DNA of 64,000 bases from NCBI GenBank assembly GCA_021029095.1, contig JAJOHG010000035.1, positions 280,576 to 344,575 on the forward strand. Reading direction: 5' to 3'. Below are positions 38,062-47,947 of this stretch, one piece after another. The notes under the pieces are model-generated. The model had not been told where the DNA came from and searched no databases. It saw nothing but the letters and a program-made list of their open reading frames with translations. The stretch is from Phellopilus nigrolimitatus (lineage: Eukaryota; Basidiomycota; Agaricomycetes; Hymenochaetales; Hymenochaetaceae). The position numbers and the translations under genes were made by a program. The first letter of the stretch is position 1; the number at the start of each line of letters is the position of its first letter.

Positions 38062-40210
38062 TCAGTAAGCTGCCACATAATGCAGACTTTGGCGTACCGA
38101 GAGCGAAACTGCTGATGTTGGCCCGTAACCGTGATAGTCCTGGAACGTCGATGACGTTAGGCTCGGTGGCTGAGTTTGAATCGTCAGGTTCGCGGGCGAG
38201 AAAGGGTCCGGCTGGTTCGCGGAGCCCGAAAATCCGCGCATTGACGGGATCTGCGAACTGTCATATGATTTAAATGCAAATTTATTTGCCATTCCCAAAC
38301 GGCAACGGCGATTGTGAGCCAAACGAGAATCAAGCAATTCAGGAGATTCATAAACAACTGATGCCAACATGAATCATAAATGAAGCACGCTCACCCGAAC
38401 GTTGATCTTGAAGCTTGAGGATCATCCACGAAGCCACTGCCAGGAGTCTGCAGAACCCTCAGTGAGGTTCAATGATACGCCAAGCGTTAACGTGAGTCCA
38501 CGTACCAGGATAGTGGAGATCGCGGATGCCGGCGTCTCTCTATCCCTGTATTCAAGAAAGCTATCGAAGCGCGTTTCGACTGGTATATCGACTCTCAGCG
38601 ATGTTGATCGCGGTGCCGGGAACGGGACCGACGGGATTATCGGGTTCGAAACTGCGTGCGGGATCGACGTCGAGGGTCGATCATACGCATGTCTAAATCC
38701 CAAATGGCAACGATGATTATGACCGAAGCCATAAAAGAATCAGAGAAGAGAACCTTCAACAACTGATTCTGACTATGAATCACGGAGAAGCGTGTGCTTA
38801 CCTCGCGAGCGACGACCCTGACACCTCACTCGGAGAGCCATCGTTCCAGGGGGGAAGTCTGCTCTCGAGAGGAATGGCCTGGTTTGGAGAATAAAGATCT
38901 AGAGGGCCAAAATGTGAAGTATAGAGTATATGTCCTTGCTCGAGGCCAGCGGCGAATCCGTTCAGCTTCTGAACATTTGTATGGTAAATCGGCGTAATAG
39001 CGAATGTGGCCGTATCTAAATAAAAGCGACAGCCGCATTGACGTTGGAAGGTAACCATCTCTCGCTGCGCATGAGAGCAGGGGAATCTATAATCGACGTT
39101 TGCAGTGGTCATGTCCGCGGCCGACAAGGGTATGTCTCCAGTCAGGAAGTGGTCATTATCATCGAAAGGTGTCTGATCCAAGGTGAAAGTAGGGTTGCCT
39201 AATGTGAGTTGATCCCTACGAGGTTCACTAAGATCTTGTGGGAAAGCGCCAGTCGGCAGTGTAACACGGCCAGAAAGCACATTTGTCTCCGGTTCAGATT
39301 GAATAGGCGACATGTACCAATGGACGTTGGTTTCGACCACTTCGCTCGTACTGTCATCAGGCTGGGGAGGGCTGCATAATATTCCATGAGTACGTTTAAA
39401 CAGTAACAATGAAGGTAGAATACTGCGTACACCGTTAGAGTCTGCTCGCTGCTCACAACCAGATATGAGTTTGTTGCGCTTCCCAAAGCGTCTGGAGAAC
39501 GCACAGCATCCGGCGCACGTGAAGAATGACCATTGTTGATCATATGAGCGCTATGTGCGCGTTTGGGGGAAGTCACGAAGATTGCTCTGGAAGATTGATT
39601 AGACGTGCGCGTGGGGTTCCGACGATCCATGGACATCCTTGATCGAGATGGTTTCGTGGGCTTCGTGGGCTTCGGTATTTTCGAGTTAAAGGTATTCGCC
39701 ATGAACTCCGCGGGAATTTGAGGTTCCTTTTTCTTTACCTTGATGTCGTTGGGTATATCAATGAGCTGTAAAAGACGAACATGGCCAGTTTTGTCAGACG
39801 TTAGGGGGTCTTAATTCTAGAAACAATGACATACCTCATTATCAACACCAAGTTCATAAGTCAATGTCATGCTCGTCGACTCGGTCGAGATCAGGATACC
39901 ATCGCGATTCTGTATTTGAATATTGGATACAGGACGAATGAGCATTGCGCATATAGACCAATTTGTTTCGGGAAGAGAAAAAAATAGAGATTAGTAGCGA
40001 TGGAATAAATCAACATCTCAGGCTCGAAATTCAAGATGAAATACGCGAGGATCGCGAGCTGAAACGGAAGGGGGATACAATACTTACTTTAGAAAGGTGT
40101 ACATCATCATGCTCGGTTTTATACGGTAGGGTTGGTGTTGCTGTACGCGATGGATCCCTGTCGAAGCTTCGTCGGGGCTGAATAGGTCCTTGCAAGTTTT
40201 CTGGACGCAT
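38062..40210 (-). CDS. Ser/Pro/Thr-rich protein, possible regulator (about 496 aa)
   Basis: Unrecognised. The exons are 40210-40088, 39909-39835, 39765-39431, 39371-38802, 38692-38506, 38406-38395 and 38250-38062; the frame is kept throughout. Exon 3 starts hydrophobic and turns basic (KIPKPTKPTKPSRSR) like a nuclear localisation segment. Exon 4 is acidic and Ser/Thr-rich. Exons 5 and 7 are Ser/Pro-rich, and part of exon 7 resembles part of exon 5. The introns in front of exons 5 and 7 are also similar, so this end of the gene arose by internal duplication. The 12-nt exon 6 is the weakest element, and a different acceptor for exon 7 would open another frame. Intron 1 is long (about 180 nt) and may hide an exon. 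Transcription-related function is inferred from composition and neighbours only. Confidence 0.5.
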
Positions 40211-41154
40211 TGCTAGAAAATAAATGGAAACGAGCGGGGTGGGTGTGACTATGGTATAATTGGCGGCAGAGGGGTCTGCCCCGCTTGGCGGGAGAGGGAG
40301 GGGAAGAGGGATGGAGAGGTTGAGGGACGGAGGAATGTAAAGGATAAAGGAAAAGGGAAGGAGAAAACAAGAAATAGTCTATCGCACATCAAAGTAGACC
40401 TTTTAGTCTTTCAACCCATCTGAAGAGACGCCAGACCTGCTGCGCGCAGCGAAAAGGTGTGGCCACATAAAAGGATACGAAGCAAAGCTGGCAATCTTCT
40501 CGATTAGAACAACGGACGAAAAGGTGCGGACGGTAGATGAGGCGGACTCAAATGAACGGCGGGCGGCGGACCTAGTTAACAAGCTGTGCCCCGGTACACA
40601 GCCGATAATTTTTTTTGATTCGTCAGAAGAAAAAAGCATCTGTCATATCGTCAGCTGTGAAAGCTGGTGTGGATCGCCTAGGACAGCGCATCGTGATTAA
40701 ATGCGCGTTGGTCAGGAACCATATACAGGAAACAACCGGATGGCGGACGCTACCACCTGGTCGAACGACTCACGAGTCAAATGTGATCGGGCGCAGAAAT
40801 TATCCAGCATCCAAAGACATGAAACAGATGCTGTCTCCTCCGAATCTCCCAATCAGACGCGGATCAAAAGTAGTCAGGGAATTGGAGAAGTCCCAAAGCC
40901 ATACCCGAACTACGTAAGAATGCGACAAGGAGCTGGGGCTGTTGTTAGGGAAGGTCATAAAGCAGAGATGTCTCGAGGTCACGTACATTTTGGGAGCCAG
41001 CATGACCTCAGGAGTTCTTCGTAAATGGGTTGGTAAGTATGCTGACCAGATAGCTTATTCAATAGGCAATCCTGCGCGAAAGGAAGCGGTGCAACGGTAA
41101 AAACACTGCGAGCGTGGCCTGATGGATGGGAGCGCAAAAAACCGCTTCCCGGGC

Positions 41155-41265
41155 GGACGGACGGACGGACGGGAGGTGGAGTGGGAGGGGGAAGGGGTGT
41201 TGGAAGGGTGGAAGAGTGGAAGGTGGAATGGTGTAAGGTGGAAGGAGGCAGGGGCCAAGGGCAAG
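41155..41265. repeat. (GGAC)n and GGAAGGTG-type minisatellite
   Basis: Four GGAC units (around 41157-41173) run into imperfect repeats of GTGGAAGGG/GTGGAATGG. The plus strand is strongly G-rich, which makes the opposite strand look like a Pro/Ser open frame. Confidence 0.75.
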
Positions 41266-44069
41266 CAGACGTTGATTGACGCGGAACTTCCTTCTGATGT
41301 GGCGTTCGCATCTTCGCCCAAGATTGATCACCTGCATAACACATTCTCACAGCGAATTGTTGAGTGTTTCAATAAAAATCTACAAGAAGAGTCCGTCCGA
41401 GTAATTTGGAAAGTTGATGGGTTCACGTTATAACCTGGCGGCTTGAAACGTATTAGGCTGTAACACTATTTCTAGTGAACGCGTCCCTCCCTCTAGGAAA
41501 AGTCAGACAAATCCGTGTACGCCAATACGCACATGTATATGCTCGAACATCGGTGGTAGCCGCGCCGCGCCGCGTTCTTTTGCGGCATTACGACTACAAG
41601 CTGGGAGCAAAGGAAAAGAAGTCAAGCGTGCGAGATCTGTATTGAATTTGAAGCAGGAGGTTCACGGCATAGTGCTGTCAGTATCATCGAAAGGAACCTG
41701 TCGACTTCTAGAAGTGCTCGGTAGTCGCCCCGACCTCGGAGAGTCGCGGAGTCCAATTCAGCAAAGATATGCAATTGGTTTGACTGATTGTAACCATGAT
41801 GGTGTGGTTACTGTGACTCTCCTCGCTTGCTATACAGTTCTGAAGACAGTTCAAGACGCTGCTCCCAAATACGCACCGCATTAGTGCTAAAAGAGTCTTA
41901 TCATTGTGACAGGTGCGTCGAACCCCTCAGCATTTATCGTCATCATCTCAGTACTTAGCCCTCCGAGTCTTCTGTAATTCTTTTTTACCGCGGACACGGT
42001 GGTGTACCATCCATTGTTTGGTATCAAAGACTGTCTGGAATGATCGTACTGCTTTCAAGTGTTTTAAGACATTTTCAGACATAATTTGGAGGTGAGAGAA
42101 TTTCACCAGTGAGTACACAGTATTTTCTTCAACGCCTTCTTTACCTGTTTCGTCATCCGGTCTTGTATTGATCTCCTAAATGGCTTGTGCCCTTTTTTTG
42201 CCTATGGGCATGAACTGCGACGACGTCACCGTTGGGAGTCGTGCAACGGGATAGATCTAGGCAGGGTCGAGCGCAGATGCGACACGTGCCGCGTCTGCGC
42301 GCGTACGTTGGTTAGGATAATGTGTCGGAAATTTCAACTCCAGAACTGTGACCTGTGATTGGCGAGGCCGTATCGTGTGCGCCTCCCGCGATCCGAGCTC
42401 TGGAGTTTACTCGAGAAAATAACGTTATATAATAAGTTGCGGAAGAACATAATAAATCAAGAATACATATCACAATACAAATTCGAAATACGCCACCGCG
42501 TGTGATCTGGAGGCACTGTGGATGGCAAACGGGAGACCGCTGGCGTCGATGCGATGCTTTCGTCCCCAGCACCTACTCCCGATTATCGATGTTACTCTTC
42601 GCGATTCTTCGCCTCGTCGCGGTCGGCGGAAGGAAGCGATTGATAAATGCAGTCTCGAGATAATGTCCTTTGTGCATTCTCGAGAACAGAAACCAAGACG
42701 AGCACGAGTAAAGCGCTATAATCCTCGACGAGGGACGCGTTCTGACGCGTATCGGAGTTTCTGGTGTTTAAGCGTCCATCAAACATTTCAAGCTCCGCCA
42801 GTAGTCTGGGACCGGCCTTGCCACCCCGCTTCGCGGGAGTTCTCAGAACGTAGTCTGGTTTGTTAACAACGAGATCAGCTTCACATCCGGTAGATCTATG
42901 CATGAACTTCAAGAAGCTCAGCGCTTCATGTTCCAATCATCGAGACGTCGGTATGCATAGGAACACTCGGGTTTCCTACACAAGTTGATGCGATGTGTAC
43001 ATCAGACGCTAACCATCACGCAACTTGACTCCGCGATTAGTGCCCTTGCAACGACTTGACTTCATCAACCTCACGAGGCTCAAGTGTAGTATCGTCTTTC
43101 GAGCAAAGAAAAAAACTGTTTCCTTTTTTGTCGAGCGTCAAAATTCTACAACGTGATCGCAATTCGAACCCGCTCCGGGATGTTATTTTTTGATGAGACA
43201 CGTCGAGATGTTGCAGCGCGCGCTAAATACTTACGCCAGAAGCTATGTAGCGACAGCCATCTTTTGTCTCAGATATTGATTCGAATACACGTTTATAAGA
43301 CTGGCTCGCAAGATTCTAAACCCGCGCCAACCGACCAGGCAGGGATTTTCTTACGCTCTCCTTCATATCGGATGGTCGGCTGTTGAGCACCCTACAAGCG
43401 TTACGGTGAGCAAGGACGATACGTTTCTACCAAGGTATTCTACTAAGGCAGGAGTCACTGAGAATGTGTATGGTGCTTTTCACTCAGCGGGTTACAGCCT
43501 TCCGCATACAAGCTCCCAAATTTGTTCCACAGTTATGACTCCGATGGGCATTCGTCTTTCGACGTCGTACACGATATAGAGGCCGCAGTTCTGGCACCGT
43601 TCTACGCGAGACTCCGGCAGATTGTGCAGCGTGCAAGGGTAGGATAGAGGAGTAGCACTACAGTGCATAAAGGCATAAGTCAACAAGCCGGAAAGGTCCG
43701 AATTACTTTTCTATCTACATTTGCCACAATTATCCATGGCCTGTTTGTTTATACGCATTGGTTAGAGGCCATGCGTGTCTACAGATCTTGTATCGTAGAC
43801 TTCTCAATTGTCGACTTTTTCTTTTTCGACCACTGAAAATTTGAAACAAATAATAATCATGATTAAAATGCGTTTAAAATTGCCTAATATAGGTTATTAT
43901 ATAAGATAAGCGCCCAAACCTAAATTAAGTCCGGCATTTCGGATGACCATTTCGTATTAGCCAGTCAATAACTGACATTTCTTCTTGCACATTTCAGCAT
44001 AGGAGAGTAGAAATATTCCAGGGTAAAATTGCGGACTCCCTGACAAACAGATATAACACGTGATTTGCT

Positions 44070-44099
44070 ATTATTTTATTTTATTTTATTTTATTTTAA
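44070..44099. repeat. (TTTTA)n microsatellite
   Basis: About five perfect TTTTA units in an AT-rich region, 90 bp beyond the 3' end of the gene ending at 44186. Confidence 0.85.
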
Positions 44100-44185
44100 T
44101 TTTTTTCTCAGAAATTTTTGAAACATCCCAAAAAAACCGGGAAATTGCGAGAAATTGCGTATTTTGCTTACTTCTATTAGCGAAA

Positions 44186-45180
44186 CTAAAAAAGAAATCT
44201 GAAATTCGCAAAATTCCGGCCTCCAGACAATTGATGCTTCATGCCTTTATGCACCGTAGGTTGGGGGTCGGGAGGCATGATCACTGAGGGCGTGACAGGA
44301 GAAGGTGGATTTGTCATCATCAACGCTTCTTCCCCCGAGAACGGAAATGCCTTCGAGAACGGAAATCGGGGAGGTAAACCGAAGAGTGAAGCGTGGGCAT
44401 CGCGTGTTTGAGGTACTTCGTCCATCGCAAAACCTCCAGCTTCTGGAGTTGACAAATGCGGCGAATATTGGTAAATATATCCTCCTGACTGCACCGACAT
44501 TCCTACTTCATAACCAAGCCCAGGCGTCGTTAGCGAAAGCCCAAGGGCATTGGAATTATTCGACGGCCAATGAGTCGAAGACGACGAAAAGGCCGGAGGG
44601 GTCCAGACGGGTATTGACTGTTCGCCGACGGATCCGCTCTGGATCGGAATCGGTTGGTCAGATGGTGGTTGAATCGTGAGGCTAATCATATACGGGATTG
44701 TCGTGAGTTCCGAGATATTATATTGACAGGGAATAACCTACTGATAAGTATTTTCCGGCACCATTGACCGGTGAGCAGAGATGTCTGGGGTCATCGTTTC
44801 GTAAAACGGTTCTTCAGAAATAGAAGATAAGGGGGAGCTCCCGACTGAAGACGCGATTGGAGAATGTGCCCAGCGATTGGCACGTTCACGTGCTCGTGCG
44901 ACACTCGTCGGAGACTGGTCCTTTTCCGTAGTGCCCATGGGCTGCCAATCGCTGAGCCTTGAACGAATAATAGGGACCTTTTTTCTTTTTGGTTGCGTCA
45001 CAACCGAACCCTAAAAGAAAGAAAAAAATCAGAATAGGGATCGAGAGGTTCTATGAGATAAGTCCCCTCACGTCTTCGACTTTGAACGCCCCCATCATGT
45101 CTCTTTGCGTAGGAACAGGGACGTGTTGAACCCACGTAGGAAAGGCTTCGGCGGATGCTTGCGCCTTGAAGGAAGACATC
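44186..45180 (-). CDS. Ser/Pro-rich protein, possible transcription regulator (about 290 aa)
   Basis: Unrecognised. The exons are 45180-45073, 45010-44742 and 44681-44186; phases agree. The N-terminal part holds a basic patch (TQPKRKKVPIIRSRL) that could be a nuclear localisation or DNA-contact segment, then an Arg-rich stretch (VARARERANRW) and Ser-rich sequence. The C-terminal 160 residues are rich in Pro, Ser, Gly and Thr, like an activation domain. The start was chosen because a TATAAAAG box lies about 95-102 bp upstream; an open frame continues further upstream but would place the TATA box inside the coding region. No zinc cluster is found. Function is inferred only from composition and the company of similar genes. 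Confidence 0.6.
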
Positions 45181-45274
45181 GAGACTGAAGGAATTCTGAG
45201 CCTGACGCTGACGGAAGCGGGTGTTATGAAAGGACCACTGGGCGTGCTTGAACAAGAGATGACGTCGAAGTCCG

Positions 45275-45282
45275 CTTTTATA
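45275..45282 (-). promoter_or_regulatory. TATA box of the 45180 gene
   Basis: TATAAAAG on the minus strand, 95-102 bp before the chosen ATG. Confidence 0.6.
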
Positions 45283-46345
45283 CACGGGATATGAACCCAG
45301 TAGCGTTGACTCGCGTGGCTCGTGCGTAGCCGGGAAACGCGCCTCGAGAGGAGAGTGGTAAGCAGCCCACACGATACTTGTGCCGCAGCGTTAGATAGCA
45401 CAGCATAGAGCATGGCCAATGCGCGACTCTATGCTGTACAGATTTCGGCTGCAGCGAGATTAATCCCGTCCGGCCGGTGAGAATTCGGCCATTTACCTTG
45501 GCTAAAGCAAGCAGGTTGGCAAGTCAATCAACTGATTAGTTCAGAACGATCTCCGTGGAACAGGCGGTGCTCAGAACCTTATGCTAATACCTGCGTGTAA
45601 AGATTTCTCGTCTTTGACGCCTGCGAATTTTGAAAAGACCGGGCCTAGACATGCCACCCGATCCTGCAGATCTGTTACGATGGCCCTCGCGAATTGACCT
45701 GCACAATCTGAGATCATCGACCCTGAAGAACAACGTCCAGGCTATACGACTGGTTAATAATAAAAACTCACATTTACATACAGCTACCGGGCAGCTTTGT
45801 AAGTGAATAGAATGCGAATCCGTTATGTGTGCGGTCCTTTACCGACAAAAGCGATTTTCCAGAAGGGGCGGATTTCCCAGCGCGGCATGTGTGCAGGGTC
45901 AAAAAGCGACCCTCTTCCTTTCCCGGGATGCGAGCGGAGCTGCAGACTCGGTACAAATTTCAGAGGCAACAATTGGTGCTGTGCGTTGCATCTGACAAAG
46001 TTAGCAAGGACAAATTAGCCGAAGAATGCGATCAAAAACCCGTTGAGATCAGTCAGTGAGAAAACGGAAAGGGAACTCCTGGTTTCGCTGGCGCAAAGTT
46101 GAGAAGAATGTCAGAAATACCTTGATTTACACGAAGCCAAGACTAGTAGTAGGAAAATCATATGCAGATCTTGTACGAGCGAGCTACGTGGGTCCCAGTG
46201 TAGGAATAATACTCACGCCGATCTTACGCTTAAAAAAATAACGTGACGCGACACCCAGTCACGCGCGAGTTCTCATCCTCCGTCGTCATCATCCCGCGAT
46301 AATTTGTTTAGGCAGAACCGAATTCATGCACATCTCTTGGGCCTA
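45283..46345. other. Intergenic, no supported gene
   Basis: Only short frames. It ends at the outer transposable element. Confidence 0.4.
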
Positions 46346-46557
46346 CAGCAGTTCCACAAAATAATGACAGTCGGCGATTTTTCGAGTTTTTTTCTGCTCG
46401 ACCATTTTAGGACGGCGTCCAAATCGAGTCGACCCCCGATGCCCGGAATTTCCTTATGTAGTGAACTCACCGTGTCTTGTCATCAGTGTGCTGTACCTCA
46501 ATGGTACGCACAAATCGGCTTAAACCACTAAACGCTGAAGTATTTAAGAACAGCTAT

Positions 46558-46589
46558 ACTCTTATAGGGGAATACTCTTATAGGGGAAT
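46558..46589. repeat. 16-bp direct tandem repeat (2 copies)
   Basis: ACTCTTATAGGGGAAT occurs twice in a row inside the outer MITE, between its left arm and the hAT-like insertion. Confidence 0.9.
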
Positions 46590-46941
46590 ACCCACCAATA
46601 TTTTTTGAAGAAATACAAGAGTGACTAATCGTTGCACATGATGTCAGCATTAGGGCTCCGCAACGTACCGTATACTGATACGTACGTATTTTTGCAAGCA
46701 GGATACTGGTACGTTCAGTATCAATACGGTCACGTATTTTATGTTTTCGTGGACACATACGGTACGGTACTGATACGGTACTGACCGTATACGGCGATAC
46801 GTCGTATACGGGTTATGTAAACATAGAAGAAGTTTTCTTTTAGAAAATTTACGAGAGTTTGTTACTTTTTGTTTTTTGCCGACACCAAAATCACACTTAT
46901 TTATTAAGAATAGCATTAGCAAACAGCAGGCAGTGGCAAAA

Positions 46942-46959
46942 GGGGGGGGGGGGGGGGGG
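46942..46959. repeat. G18 tract
   Basis: Eighteen uninterrupted G inside the hAT-like element, just left of the inner MITE. Confidence 0.9.
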
Positions 46960-47008
46960 TGATGCGGCACCAAAGTCCCAATTTTATTTTTCCAGTTTTG
47001 TTTGTATA

Positions 47009-47276
47009 CAGGTGGGTGTAGAAAGTCTCCGGGATCGACATGGACATCCGAAAAAGGAAACAGGTTACAAAGTCTTGAAAACGACTTACTCTGCTTCAAA
47101 ATTTGCACAAACTGTAGTGTCTGAAAACTGTATATCAAATATTTAAACATCACACCTGGATTCCGTAACATGCACAGTAGGATAGAGGCCGTGATATGTA
47201 CATGACTGCAAGTTTTTCAGCTTATTTCCTTTTTCGGATGTCCATGTCGATCCCGGAGACTTTCTACACCCACCTG
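47009..47276. mobile_element. Inner mariner-like MITE (268 bp)
   Basis: Both ends start CAGGTGGGTGTAGAAAGTCT in inverted orientation, and the near-perfect match continues for about 52 bp through GGGATCGACATGGACATCCG. TA flanks each end (47007-47008 and 47277-47278). It has no coding capacity. It lies wholly within the hAT-like element. Confidence 0.88.
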
Positions 47277-47947
47277 TATGCTCTAAGACACACGTATAAT
47301 GCAAAAAAAAAATGAATGGAGAAGGTGGAAAATTGAGGGAGACAGTCATGCTCGTCATTCGACACGACGAGCACGACTACCTCGGTATCGTGTGCGGCGC
47401 GGGAAGCCGGATAGTGACGAAAAGTTGCGTGGATCGCCAACACGGGCAATGCCGACGATCCACGCTGTGGTGGCACGGCCGGCGGTGATGTCCATTTCAA
47501 GCAGTCAGCATTTACTTGCAGTATTACTGTATTTGTATTATAATACCTAATTAGAGGTATGTACCTCACGATCACATGCTTCTAGTTAGGTAGTATGGGT
47601 GTAGGGTCACGTATCACGTATTACGAACGTATACAGACATATTATACGGGTTCAATACGTGTACGGTCACGTAAATACGTGACCGTATTTTAGACCCTCG
47701 GAGAGCATTACGATACTGGTACGTGACCGTACCGTACCGTACCGTATTTCGTATATACGGGTACGTTGCGGAGCCCTAGTCAGCATGTACAATATGTCGG
47801 ACATCGAGTTGTGAGATGAGGAAAAATTTCGGCAAAGGAGGATCTCGGGCATCGGGGGTCGGCTTGATTTGGACGCCGTCCTAAAATGGTCGAGCAGAAA
47901 AAAACTCGAAAAATCGCTGACTGTCATTATTTTGTGGATTTGCTGTA

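Larger units (their letters stand above)
40211..44185. other. Intergenic, no supported gene
   Basis: It contains the presumed promoter of the 40210 gene, a GA/GT-rich minisatellite and an AT-rich stretch near 43800-44100. The minus-strand frame at 42592-42936 (114 codons) reads smoothly, but it has no domain and an equally long frame opposes it. Confidence 0.35.
46651..47778. mobile_element. hAT-like non-autonomous element (1,128 bp)
   Basis: Terminal inverted repeats begin TAGGGCTCCGCAACGTACC at both ends. The 8-bp target duplication GTCAGCAT is perfect at 46643-46650 and 47779-47786. The subterminal parts are full of TACGGT/ACGTGACCGTA repeats, as in hAT elements where transposase binds. 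No open frame resembles a hAT transposase, so the element depends on one elsewhere. It sits inside the outer mariner-like MITE and carries a smaller one. Confidence 0.9.
46346..47945. mobile_element. Outer Tc1/mariner-like MITE (interrupted; about 460 bp without insert)
   Basis: The element starts CAGCAG after a TA at 46344-46345 and ends with the inverse of CAGCAA before a TA at 47946-47947, so the target duplication is TA. The arms are inverted for about 100 bp with few mismatches, sharing CACAAAATAATGACAGTC, TTTTTCGAGTTTTTTTCTGC and GGACGGCGTCCAAATC. No transposase frame is present. The TA duplication and CACAAAAT-type arm are typical of Tc1/mariner elements. A hAT-like element splits it, so the right arm lies 1.1 kb further away than originally. 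Confidence 0.8.

Noticed and set aside
40979..41433. Pro/Ser-rich open frames on the minus strand and a long plus-strand frame
   Set aside because: They are produced by the GGAC/GGAAGG minisatellite, where low complexity removes stops.
42592..42936. 114-codon minus-strand frame that reads smoothly
   Set aside because: An equally long plus-strand frame overlaps it, there is no domain, and no promoter or splice partner is convincing.
43145..43175. TTCGAACCCGCTCC string resembling a tRNA T-arm
   Set aside because: The stem does not pair properly and no anticodon or acceptor arm is nearby.
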